A stretch of DNA of 64,000 nucleotides from Phoronis australis (taxonomy: Eukaryota; Phoronida; Phoronidae), in contig NMRA01000189.1 in the NCBI GenBank assembly GCA_002633005.1, positions 164,264 through 228,263 on the forward strand, written 5' to 3'. Position numbers and translations under genes: made by a program. Positions 52,545-63,474 of the stretch are shown in pieces. The notes beneath the pieces were generated by a model, which saw only the letters and a list, made by a program, of their open reading frames with translations, ran no database searches and was not told the origin of the DNA. Every line of letters starts with the position of its first letter. Positions within the stretch are counted from its first letter, which is position 1.

Positions 52545-52880
52545 AATTCACACTCAGGTGGAATGGGCCACTGTAATTCACCATCAGGTGGAATGAGCCA
52601 CTGTAATTCACCATAATCTGGAATGGGCCACTGTAATTCACCATCAGGTGGAATGAGCCACTGTAATTCACCATAATCTGGAATGGGCCACTGTAATTCA
52701 CCATCACCTGGAATGGGCCATTGTGATTCACCATCACCTGGAATGGGCCATTGTAATGCACCATCACCTGGAATGGACCACTGTAATTCACCATCAGGTA
52801 GAATGGGCCACTGTAATTCACCATCAGGTGGAATGGGCCACTGCCACTGTAATTCACAATCAGCTGGAATGGGTTACTGG
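52545..52880. repeat. 30-bp minisatellite, about 11 copies
   Basis: The unit reads roughly 'ccatcaggtggaatgggcc' followed by 'actgtaattca'. Variant positions (caggtg, aatctg, cacctg) give partial two-unit periodicity at the left. Because 30 is a multiple of three, both strands stay open and give decapeptide repeats. It is in an intron and is not called as coding. Confidence 0.92.
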
Positions 52881-53404
52881 TTATTATTAACAGTATCATT
52901 GGAAAGCCTGACCACGTGGTGCTTCAGAACATACAATTGTGTAACAATATGTAAGCAGTTGCATGCTCTTGTATTTCGTCTCTCTTGGTCTTGCATCTGT
53001 GCAAGTCCGTGTCTCATTGCACAATAAGTTTGCTCAAATTTTGGATGAAATTGTGGTAAAAATAGTCTTTTTTCATTGTGAAAGTCCACGGTTTTCAGAA
53101 ATTGTTTTATGGCAGCTGTGATGAAAAACTTAAAAAACATTCGAGCATTAAGTTGATGCTGCTGACATGTTACGGACATCGTGAGAAAATTTAATTTTCT
53201 TTGTTCCGTGTACAATGTCTTAAATTAATGAGTTAATTTTCCACAACATGTGTGCGTTTGACAAATATGTGTGTGTCTGTACCAGTCTGCATCATTCTTT
53301 GTATATATGTGACAGTACATTCAGCGTACTATAATTCGTTCCTTCTTTGCCAAAAAATTTTTTGAAATCATCATTTTTATGCGCCCACATATTTATATGT
53401 CATA

Positions 53405-53800
53405 TCAGTGTCTGGGCATCCAGCGTTCGCTGCTGTATCTCCTAAACCTCTCGTAGTATCTTAATGAGATTTTACAGGTGTGTTTCTATGGAGCTGATGT
53501 CAGCTGATGGTGAATTTCAGACCAATTTGACCACCACTGTGCCCTCTGATAGCAATTTTAATTTTTTATGGTTGCCTGTGTATCTGCAGTTTTGGGTGGA
53601 TTTTCATGAAATTGGTCAAATAATTTCTATTCAAAACACCTTTCAGTTTTTAGACGGCTGTGGCAATTCTGTGCCATCTAATGGCCAGTTTTATGATACT
53701 AAATACACCCTCTAGAAGCACAACACTTACGTTGCAGTCGTGGGTGCATTTCCATGCTCCATGTTGCTCTTGTTTAATTTGACAAAGGTTGATTACCACG
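53405..53800. repeat. Copy of the 'CTGTATCTCC..TAGTGGC' dispersed repeat
   Basis: It matches the 39.5-40.9 kb array ('gctgtatctcctaaac', 'ttttcatgaaat') and the copy at 1.2 kb (shared tail 'cgtgggtgcattt'). It lies in the segment that is present only in the second block copy. Confidence 0.8.
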
Positions 53801-53832
53801 CTGTAAATCCCTGTTAATACAAAACCAAATGT

Positions 53833-54822
53833 GCTAACACATCTACACACTACAAACTAATTTAATAATAGACTAAAATTTTCTTCAATTTTCATTTTTG
53901 TTTCGAGATTTGATGAAACACAATTTCACGTTTGCCATATCGTGTGCTAAAAATGTGAAGAATGGTTTCTGTATGCGAGTGTGTACAAAACTGTGTCTGT
54001 GTGACTGTTTGTTTCCACGTCTGCATCTGTGGGTATAAATCTGTTGTCAGTTGCAGACGTGTATCTGTCCGTAACTAGTCACGTGTACACCTGCATATCA
54101 CTGTGTGGATGTGCGTGCACATGTGTTTGTGGGCGTGTCTGCATGGGTGTGTATCAGTCTGCTAATTTGCAGGCATGTGTATCAGTCTGTGACTTTGCAT
54201 CTGCATATCACTGTGTGCGTGTGCATCTGTTTGTGTGCATGTCTGTGATTGTGACTGCAAATACATCTGTATATCACTATGTGTGTTGGCATGCGCGTGT
54301 GTGCTTGTTTGTGCATATGTGTCTGTGTGTATCAATCTGCTGTTGCAGGCACATGTATCTGTTCCTGACTGTGAGTCTGCTTCTGCATATCACTACGTGT
54401 GTGCCAGCATGTGTGTGTGTGCATGTGTGTGTGTGCATGTTTGTCTGTGTATATCTGCGTCAGCCTATGTCGACATGTGCCTGTCTACGGTTGGGCATGC
54501 TTGTATGAACATGTGTCTCAGATTGTTATAGTTGTCTACACTGCTGCGACACCATTATAGTTGTCTACACTGCTGCGACACCATTATAGTTGTCTACACT
54601 CCTGCGACACCATTATAGTTGTCTACACTGCTGCGACACCATTATAGTTGTCTACACTGCTGCGACACCATTATAGTTGTCTACACTGCCGCGACACCAT
54701 TATAGTTGTCTGCACTGCCGCGACACCATTATAGTTGTCTGCACTGCCGCGACACCATTATAGTTGTCTGCACTGCCGCGACACCATTATAGTTGTCTGC
54801 ACTGCTGCGACACCATTATAAT
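53833..54822. repeat. Duplicated block B, copy 2, with 29-bp minisatellite
   Basis: This is the second copy of 50,504-51,292. It has several indels within the TG-rich part and a longer minisatellite (ten units at 54,526-54,822). It runs on into single-copy intron ('ttgcgctactctctttgtc'). Confidence 0.93.
54526..54822. repeat. 29-bp minisatellite, 10 copies
   Basis: Ten units of the same 29-base repeat as at 51,141. The last four or five carry 'tgtctgcactgccgcgac', a local variant expansion. Confidence 0.93.
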
Positions 54823-55569
54823 TGCGCTACTCTCTTTGTCCCTTATCCATTCTTATTTCTTTTGTTTGCTGTATTTGCAGCTTTCATTTGCAGATTTTTG
54901 TAAAATATATGATCTTGGTCATTAACAATAACATTATTATAAAGACTAAAGACTGAAGAAGAGATGGTGTTGATATGTACTTGATACTTGACATTGTGCT
55001 GAGTGCCATAATTTATTGTAGAGTACATTGTGTGCCCCTGTTAGCAATCTCAATGATTCTTTTTTGCTGATTAATTTTGAAGTGCCCCCATCATTTTGAA
55101 TAAATTCAAAAAATCGTATAATTTTTGTGATCGATGCTTTCTTAGACGTACATTTTGTGATTTGTACTATAAATTTGTACACCTGATATCTCATCCTCGA
55201 ACTTGAACTATTTTCACATTTTCTGTCCTACTTGCAGTAGAAACTCGAGATAAGTTTCTTGTATACTCTAGTGAATATTGGTTTGTGCAGATGAGTTTCT
55301 AGTCAGTTTGCAGTTTTATCCTCCCAATTTGAAGTTCGTTAGAAACTTGAATTCAAATTAAAATTTTCTAGTTCAGACCCAAACTTGGTGCTTTGATGTT
55401 GAGGTCATTAAGTGTGAACTAGGATTAGACATTCATCCACATAAAACACAATGTACTGTACTCAAGCACAAAATACTGAGCATTTATCTTTGTTTGTACA
55501 ATGAAACACAAAATATCCAAGATGAGTTTTAGTTTGAAGAGTAGACTGACTGTTGACTCCATTCTTCAG

Positions 55570-55747
55570 GCGAAAGTCCATCTCGGGTAACTGGAAAGCA
55601 AACACTGGCTCGGCAATGCTGGAACAGATTCAGATGAACGACCGATATAAGCTGTGGTTGGATGAAGTCAGTCAGCTGTTTGGGGGTATGGACCTCTGCT
55701 GTATACAAGCCATACAAAGCAAAGACGGGCGTCAGTATATCTTGGAG
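55570..55747 (+). CDS. SYN: Synapsin, internal exon (ATP-grasp core)
   Basis: This 178-base exon completes the split Met codon and adds 59 residues from [20 protein letters not shown] through [16 protein letters not shown] to DGRQYILE. It matches vertebrate synapsins along its whole length ([38 protein letters not shown]). The NWKANTGSA segment, the Lys of DRYKLW and the Glu before the intron belong to the ATP-grasp active site of the family. The acceptor is TTCTTCAG and the donor is GTAGGA in phase 0. This is the best conserved part of the gene in the window. Confidence 0.97.
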
Positions 55748-56333
55748 GTAGGATGGTGGAGTACAATGAAACCATACAAGTAGAGATGAAATCCTACAAG
55801 TTCTGGTTGTTCAGTATTGTGGTGAAACCATATAAGTTGTGATTGTTTTTGTTGTGATTACTGTTGTTCATCTCTTGCTCAGCACACCGTGTATTAGAGA
55901 AAATAGATTAAATTTTGTCAGATTTCTCATCGAAAAAAATGTCAGAAAATTTTGTTGCACCATTTCCATAGTTTTATAGTACGCATGCCCTCTGATCACT
56001 CATGGTTAAGTTATTACTTTTATTATTGTGATACAGTACAAGACACAAGTAATTGGATAATATATGGTTTCCCAGTAGTGTCAGCTAATTGAGTTTACAG
56101 CAAAAATGACTGTGTACTTTTGATTTTCGTCTTTGTTATGTTCGGAGATAACATCATCAAAATACAGACCTGATGATATACCCATTCTATTTTTTTGTTG
56201 TAATAGCTGCATTAACAGGTTGGACATTAATTTGCCTGCAATTGCCACTTGGTGTTTTGCCCTTCATTGCAGATTGCTTACACCTTGATTTGTTGACCCT
56301 GTAGTTACTCTTTATATTGGTTGTTTAATATAG
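55748..56333 (+). other. Synapsin intron, 586 bp
   Basis: GT-AG intron with no recognisable repeat or exon. Confidence 0.9.
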
Positions 56334-56446
56334 GTATGTGGTTCGTCCATGAATCTGCTTGGAGAGTCACAAGAGCAGGACAGGCAACAAATAGCTGAGA
56401 TGGTACTGCAGAGGATGCAGCAGGTCTGCAAGCCTGTCATGATGAG
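56334..56446 (+). CDS. SYN: Synapsin, internal exon (end of core domain)
   Basis: This 113-base exon encodes 37 residues plus two bases: VCGSSMNLLGESQEQDRQQI and then a helical stretch AEMVLQRMQQVCKPVMM. It corresponds to vertebrate VVGSSMPLIGDHQDEDKQ plus the following helix, the end of domain C. The acceptor is TTTAATATAG. The donor GTAGGC leaves AG, so the next residue depends on the acceptor used at 63,319 or 63,322. The 'GSSM' form resembles the vertebrate sequence, which is weak support for a deuterostome source. Confidence 0.94.
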
Positions 56447-57787
56447 GTAGGCCTACTGTCCATGACATACCACAAGTGTCTACTTTAAATTCACTCAAAA
56501 GATATAGATTGTACTTTTCCAATTGTCCGGGTATGTGAAATCAACTGAGTGTACAGACTAATGCGGTTGACAGGTGTCTGTTAACTGAGTAATCACAGAT
56601 CACCACTGAACTACCGGTGTGTGAATGTAATGAAACGCAGCCTATGCATAGCCAACCTTATCCTGTTCCAATGTAAAAGTACTTTACCCCATTGCTGGTG
56701 AAAAACTCTAATTTGAGCTGATGCCTCTAGGTCACAGGACACTATGTCACCCCTTTCACCTGTGTTTGCAACAGCATGAGATATCCTGTATGATTTGGTG
56801 AATGAAGTTGCGAATATACAGTGTTCAGACCTTATTACCACAGTTAAAAAGGTGTGTATTACCAAGATACCAAGATCAGGGATAGTGATTTGCAGAACAG
56901 ACCATGTGCAATTTGGGTGAGATAATAAATTCCCACAGTGTAGCCTTGTGAGAAATAAATGAGGGACAAAACAGTATTTTCCAAATAATTTTGGGTGTAG
57001 GAAATGAGATGCCTGTGCTAATTTGTTACCATGCTTCATTAGTGAAATGGAATGGTTGAGGGTTTTCTCTTAAAGTATAGTCTCAAGGTTAAAGTCTCCA
57101 GACTAATGGTTTTGTGAAATTATGCAATGTGACAATCCTTAACTTGACAGCTGTCCTATAAACAAGAGTCCTCTATCGATTTCCTGTCCATGTTTCGGAA
57201 ATGTCTATCAAAACAGGTTTTTAACATGGCATAAAGATTTATGGTTTTTAATTGTTTCAACTTTGCCCGACTCATTTTGCATACGAAATCTCCAAAACAT
57301 ATCGTTTATAGCAGGCGTCATTGTAGGTTTTCAAAATAATTGGGACAACTTCCGATCTTAAAAAATGATTTAGTTTTTATTTTTGTTGAAATAAAATTCA
57401 TCTTAATGGTGTGCTAGAAGCCGAAACTGTTCATCGATAATAATAATAATCAATAGTGACAATGTGAGTATCTCTGAAAAGGTAAAACTTCATAAATGCA
57501 TTTCACGAACTTTGGTTGTTTTTTTGCTTTTCTCCTCATAATAATTAGTTCTTGGCATTGATGTCTCATTGACAGTTTGGTGTCTGTCAAATTTTTCAAA
57601 CTGTTAAAACGTCAGGAGACCCTCAGAAGTATGTGATGAACCAGCAATTTTTATTTCTCAGAGCTTATTAGAAACTCAGTTCCCAATCATGTCACCTTGT
57701 ACTTCAGTTGTCCATAGATTTTTACAATAGCTTCTCCACGTGGAGAATTTCTGCTTACACTGGTCACCACTCAGATTCCCTCATCCC

Positions 57788-58880
57788 CAGACAGCTTTTA
57801 TGATGCCTATTCAGCATGCTCTTTTAATTGATGTAGATTTGATCTAATGAAGTGGAAGGTAATAGCTAGTAGTACTTTCTTAACAAGGGTTGTTGTTATT
57901 ACTCACAAATTGGTTTTCTTTGGCATTTGCACAGAGTTGAAGCCTGCAACTGTGGAGAGTAGTTTTGATGTGGTACATTTTAAATATTACAAAAAGACTA
58001 AAAAAATTAATTTGTGTTTGTCTTGGCAAAGGGCCACTTCCCAAAGGAACGATGGTTTCAAATGTTTCATACCGATTTTTGTTATTTCAATATTACCAGG
58101 AATTTCCGGAGATAAGCCCATGGGTGTGTATTCGGAAAGTGAAAAATTTCAGGCAGTAATCTTGTCTAATTGTTTTTTTTTCTTACAGGAATGGGTTGAT
58201 TTTGTTTTTATTTTTAAGCTTAAAGTACTAAAACAGAAGTAGATTTTGATCGCGAGCAAAACTTAATTAGTTTAGTTAATTGTGAACCCATCCCTGAACT
58301 TTCCAGATTAGGGCTACATTAACAGTTCACAGCAAACAAAACTACAGTTGTCATTAGTTTGAATTTATTCTTTATTAGAACTCAAATCATAAAATATATA
58401 CAAAAGTGCAAATATGGTGATAGCCAAACTGAAGATTTGGAATCTCTGTCTCAATTTTCGTTGCACTGACTACATACCACTCTAACTTTTTGTCAGTCAT
58501 GAAAATTAAAGAGTGGACACAAGTTAAGTACAACTGTTTCCTAGTCAAAGATCTGGTTAAATGAGATTGAAGAATATTAAAGCAATTATCCCTGTGATAG
58601 CAGCGTTTGAAAATCCACTGAGTTTACCAATACGCATGGTCGTTTATCTTCATTGGTACCCGATGTTTGTAATTTGTAGCTTTAAGTTATTAGTTCATCG
58701 ATTTTTAAAAATCGAAAGCTTTACTTGGTTGTTTTTTCCTGCTGAATACCGCCTTGGTGTTCGTTTTTAATGAAAATAATTGGTTAATGCATTTTGATAG
58801 TTCGCCAGTATTTACAGGCAGAGATGTTTACTACGGGTTATGGTTGGGTAATTACTCTTAATTGCGTCTTGCTTGCACGC
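57788..58880. mobile_element. Large dispersed repeat, copy 2 (inverted)
   Basis: Inverted partner of 34,532-35,700, in a synapsin intron. A 131-codon open frame at 57,847-58,242 falls inside it; it has no recognised domain and the matching part of copy 1 does not keep it open in an obvious way. Confidence 0.8.
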
Positions 58881-59285
58881 ACCAGACAATGCGTGGTAAA
58901 AACCACTGGGAAGGACTGAGCAGTGAAAATTCCCGCATATCTTTAATAGAAATGCATGACTTCCTTGTAACCGTATTATTCATGGTATGCTCATCAAGAA
59001 ACTTGTTAAACAGGAATGGTGATCCAGGTTTTTGTGTGGTGTACAGCAATTACCGCATTTGTGATTAATTAATGGCAATAAAGTACTGACTGAAATAAAT
59101 TGATATATGGTGGACCAAAATGGATGATCTTTCAAAGTGTTTGGCTTTGGATATTGAGTTCCTCATAACAAGATTATGTTAGAGTCATTTTCATCACAAA
59201 GGAATACCGTAAAATGTAGGTAAATAGCCATATTGAAACTCTCTATCCTGCCAGATGGCATGAAACAACTTGTACACCAACATTT

Positions 59286-59434
59286 AGGGTTTTGTTACCT
59301 TGATGTCAAAGTGAGCCTAAGCCAGACTGTGACTAACGTGTCTTAATCGATTCACAAATTAATGCGCGTGGCTTAGCAGCGATGCTGATGAAAACCTAAT
59401 TTCACTTGCATCGGTTTTAAAAATTCAAAGACGG
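59286..59434. repeat. Dispersed repeat, partner of 25.2 kb
   Basis: Inverted relative of 25,165-25,323, described there. Confidence 0.88.
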
Positions 59435-60466
59435 ATGTTATACACTTTTCAATTTCGTATGCCATCTTGGTCGTTTGACTTAATTATTGTTCATTTTGTG
59501 ACTTTGAAACTCGTACGCTAAACAGGCGTGTTGGTTTATTTCCGCAATTATCTCATCCAGCACATTCAGCCAAACCTATGAATAACAAGTAGCTCTCTGT
59601 GACGGTGCCATCAAGCCGTTGTTGTACTGAGGAATTCACTGGATACTCTGGGATAAACAATGCATAGAAATCTTGTTAGCGTAAGATTGCCTCATGGATT
59701 GGGTCTTTGGTGGACAGGCATTTAGTGTCTCCCACAAGATCTGATGTAATGTAGACTGGAGGTGTCAGCCAACTGGTATAAAAAGTGTACACCTTTTCTA
59801 CTGTACTAATGTCGGCATATTTCCACTGCTGTGCGGTGGTACGTATCATGCCGTACGGAAAAAGGTAAACCTTTTAAATATCAATAGATGAGCATAGTAC
59901 ATCCATGTTCCATACTTTTCCCACTGCAAAGAGGAATCTGCTAAAGCGGGATCCCAGCTGGTGTCAAAAAGCTGGAATAAATTAATGAACTTTAAATAAT
60001 CAAACAATAGGAGGCGCTGGCAGTGGAATTCATTTCCCTGCTTTGAAAATAATGAAACTCGAGGTAGTAAGGGAATTTCTGTCTACCAAATTTGAGTTGG
60101 TATCAAGCGGAAGTCACTTTTGTGCTCTCATTACTCTAGAGAGCATCAATATGAAGACCTCTATTTGACATGTTAAGTTTCAGTTCACTAGTACCATGAG
60201 ACAAGTGTTGATGAAAGTAGTCCATTGGGTTTCCGTTACTCTTCGGAATGTGGTAAATAGTTGGCCTGCGAGTCAGGATACTGGACAAAAACCGCAGACC
60301 AGACGCTAACATTGGATTAGGTTGATATTTGGATTTAGATTTGAAGAGCACTGTTTGGAGTTGGAAATTGAATGGGAAATTCTTGTAATGTGCTATGACT
60401 GGGTTGTCTGTTTGTGACTCATTTACTTGGTAAGCCAACAATAGCATATTATCTTACATTGATCTG

Positions 60467-60712
60467 AGGCCTGTTCCAAGTAACTGACTTAAGTTCATTT
60501 TTGACTTAAGTTTAAGATTTGCCTTAAATTCCAAACTTTGAAACTTCCACATTCGGTAAGTTAGTCAAAATTAAGACAAAACTTATGTCACACAGTTAAG
60601 TCGAAATTTAGATCTTTCTTGAATTGGTTTTGAGACAAACTTAACTTGTATTTTAAAATTTAGATTTTAAGATTAATGTCTTAGCTAAGTCTGTTTTGTT
60701 GGAACGGGCCCC
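60467..60712. mobile_element. TIR element, 'GGCCYGTTCCAA' ends
   Basis: The left end 'ggcctgttccaagtaactga' pairs with the inverted right end (reading 'ggcccgttccaacaaaacag' on the - strand). The interior is rich in CTTAAG/AACTTAAG motifs. It is about 245 bases, noncoding and MITE-like. The ends resemble the 13.6 kb element in style. Confidence 0.7.
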
Positions 60713-61276
60713 TGGTCAGATTATCTCTCCGCGCTGTGATATCAGATGAAAAAAACACTTATCTTGTATTATTCAGCATCAAAAGCAATGCCAAGTGACC
60801 ATTTATGATTTTCGGAGCTTTTTTGTTTCTCTTTCTCATAAATTGTTCCTTTAACGAAGTCTTTCTAAGCGCACTCTCTAATGACTTGTCAGTGTCCTCA
60901 ACATGTTGTTAATGGCAGCTCTAGATGAGCCAACTCGTGGACGAGACGGTCCCACCACCTGGTGACTGGTTTATGACTCAAATTTGTATGCAAAATTAAA
61001 TTCTTTAGTTTGGAGCTGAAAAATTAATTATTTCGCTTATCGTCTGAGCTTGTACCAAATTTTAAGAATAGCCAATATTGGCTGTCCCATAGTCTAGAAT
61101 TTTGATCAACAACAAATGATCATTCATCTCGATGTTCTACACAATGGGGACACATGACAACGGACCAGGCCTTTATGCAGCGTATGTCCTGGGCGTCTAA
61201 ATGGACGCCCTAGTACTAATATGGACGCCCTGGCAAGGATGCCCAATGTATCATTTGGATGCCCACTATCAATAGG

Positions 61277-62535
61277 AACCTTTCAAGTTTGGACACATAC
61301 AATTGTAATGATTACTCAGGAAGCCTATGAAGACTCACAGTGGTGGCTCTTTTTTCAAAGAAGAAATATACAATGTATATACAAAGTATATACAATGATG
61401 CTATGCTCACACTAGGTTCATAGCATGGTAAAAGTCTTGGTCTACACATTTTTTTAGTAAAAATGCTCACTACAGAAGGCTGTTTTGTAAACGTAGATGT
61501 AAAAATCTTGGTCTATGCGTTCTTTGTAAAAAAATCTGTGTGTTTGGGGGGGATTGCTGGGGGTGGGGGTTACGCGTCGGAATCATGGATGCCCTGGAAT
61601 ATTGGGAACGCATTTTGGACACCCTATTTTCGAAATCCTGGATAAAGGCCTGCATTTACGGCCGTATCTATTTTTACTTATGAACTGCCTGCATGTCTAG
61701 TTTTAAATGTAGTGTCCACCGGATATTTGAGAAATATAACAAATACCAAAATCAGCCGTGTCTCAATCTTCAGAATCAAGAAAATTCAATTTTGGCGTTA
61801 AATTCTGTGTCCCAAGTTTTAGAAGCTGTCCCAAATTGAAGAATTTTTACCGTAATACCATTTGGTAGCTTGGGAAATACTGTTGCAAGTCATGTGGCAC
61901 TTTGAAACTCAGGATATGACGTTGAACTTGATTTCGTTCCACTTGTGAGTTTTTTGTACGCCATAAGGGTCGAGTAAATTTGAAACAATTAAAAGTGGTG
62001 AATGCTAATATATCATACATTCTAGATTCAGGCTATTCAGAATCCATAAGGGGTAATAAAACAGTGAACTTCTTAGCCAGGACTATAAAATCTATGTCAG
62101 GGTGTGTTTAGTTACAAAGTTCATCTGGGACAGCTGCAGGCCTTTATCCAGGATTTCGAAAATAGGGTGTCCACAATGGGGTTCCCAATATTCCAGGGCG
62201 TCCATGATTCCGACGCGTAACCCCCACACCCCCAGCAATCCCCCCTAAGCACACAGATTTTTTTTTACAAAACATGCATAGACCAAGGTTTTTACATCTA
62301 AGTTTACAAAACAGCCTTCTGTAGTGAGCATTTTTACTAAAAAAACTGTAGACCAGGACTTTTACAATGCCATCAACCAAGTGTGAGCATATCAACTACT
62401 TTGTATATACATTGTATATACTTTGTATATGCATTGTATATTTCTTCCTGCTTTGAAAAAAGAGTCCCCACTGTGAGCCTTCAGAGGCTTCCTAGTATTC
62501 ATTACAATGTGTGAGTCCAAACATGAAAGGTTCCT
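61277..62535. mobile_element. Long inverted repeat, arms of about 380-400 bases, 480-base spacer
   Basis: The left arm 61,277-61,654 and right arm 62,136-62,535 are inverted copies at high identity: 'atccaggatttcgaaaatag', 'ttccagggcgtccatgattc', 'acgcgtaacccccac', 'ttctgtagtgagcattttta' on the right arm are the complements of the left arm. The spacer 61,655-62,135 is unrelated and noncoding. It may be an element with long terminal inverted repeats or a duplicated inversion. Confidence 0.88.
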
Positions 62536-63190
62536 TGTGTTAGCTTGCAGTGCATACCTAAACCTTCAGGCGATCGTTTTTGTCATTCTTTCACAACATC
62601 TAAATTTTTATCTCTCGTGAGAACTAGCGAATATCTCGCTGCTAAAATTCGTTCACCATCCTCTCAAACGTCACAATTTACTATCCAGTCTGTAATGCAC
62701 TTGACAATGTACTGTTTTGTATATGTTATACTTTGGACCTATGACCGTATGTATATTCAATAAAGAAACTGTTCAGGGAATTTTTTCTTGCATTCCGTAT
62801 TCCCTCCAGTTGCCACACAACTATCAACTGGATGTGTGTGACTAGAGCACTACCTATTGGTGGCTAGTGAATGTATTTGCTGTTTATACTTGGAGTAAGA
62901 GTGGTTGGTGCAGACAAGACAATTACTGCTTGCCACTTATCAAGTGACCTAACTATCAGGAGATAGCATTGTTTATTTGGAAGAAGTGTACTACTGATTT
63001 TAGCTCCTATGTTAAACTCACCTTTCCTAATGCCAGACAGTGAAGTATGAATGTCACCAATGTCTGTTTATACGTCTTGTTGAGAGGGAATGTGTCTTTG
63101 CCCTGAGAGGTTACTCGGTACTTTCGGCCAAGAAATGTCAAATGTTCCTCCTGCTTCATGGCTATAACTATCAGACGATTTTCTACTCAG

Positions 63191-63246
63191 ATTTTGAGAA
63201 CCAGTTTGATGCCTGTTGTGTAGTAGAGAAAACTGGTTCTCAAAAT
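63191..63246. mobile_element. Foldback mini-element, copy 2
   Basis: Inverted arms 'attttgagaaccagttt' and 'aaactggttctcaaaat' around a 22-base spacer; partner of 4,383-4,436. It lies 73 bases before the synapsin exon at 63,319. Confidence 0.75.
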
Positions 63247-63318
63247 GCGGATCTATCTGTAAGAGACTAATTAATTACTACTTTGTGAATCCTTTATAAC
63301 TAAATCTGTCCATTTCAG

Positions 63319-63474
63319 CAGAGCCATGAGCTCTACGGGCATTGTGCAGTACACTAATGGTCCAGCTAACCCAGGTCTGAAGGCTGACGGCAGCCCGCCC
63401 CGCGCTCCACCGCAACAGAACCAACAGGAGAAACGACCTGGACAGTCAGCAGCGCCGCCTGGTAGTCTTTCTAG
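63319..63474 (+). CDS. SYN: Synapsin, exon of the Pro/Gln-rich tail
   Basis: This exon encodes about 52 residues: (S)RAMSSTGIVQYTNGPANPGL, then a Gly/Pro/Gln-rich stretch with PPRAPPQQNQQEKRPG and SAAPPGSLS. It has no sequence identity I can assign beyond the composition typical of the synapsin region after domain C, which binds SH3 domains in vertebrates. It is accepted because the phase fits (AG + C), it has a good acceptor (CATTTCAG) and donor (GTAATC), and it is unusually GC-rich for this region. The acceptor is CAGCAG, so splicing at 63,322 would drop one Ser codon. The exon again ends in AG, so at least one more exon must lie to the right of the window. Confidence 0.82.

Larger units (their letters stand above)
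48022..55569 (+). other. Synapsin intron, 7.5 kb, with duplicated block
   Basis: 48,022-49,370 and 54,830-55,569 look like ordinary single-copy intron. Between them lie two near-identical copies of a two-part block (A1/B1 and A2/B2), three minisatellite arrays, a palindrome and a TIR element, listed separately. No further exon was seen; the flanking exons join in frame across this intron (AT + G), so none is needed. Confidence 0.85.
56447..63318 (+). other. Synapsin intron, 6.9 kb
   Basis: No exon was recognised. Contents: the second copy of the large inverted dispersed repeat (57.8-58.9 kb), part of the 25 kb repeat (59.3 kb), a TIR element (60.5 kb), a long inverted repeat (61.3-62.5 kb) and a foldback element (63.2 kb), all listed separately. 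56,450-57,780 and 59,440-60,460 show nothing further. Confidence 0.8.

Noticed and set aside
52543-53027. Decapeptide-repeat open frames on both strands
   Set aside because: They come from a 30-bp minisatellite, whose period is a multiple of three.
54029-54508. 159-codon open frame, partner of the one above
   Set aside because: Same low-complexity DNA in the second block copy.
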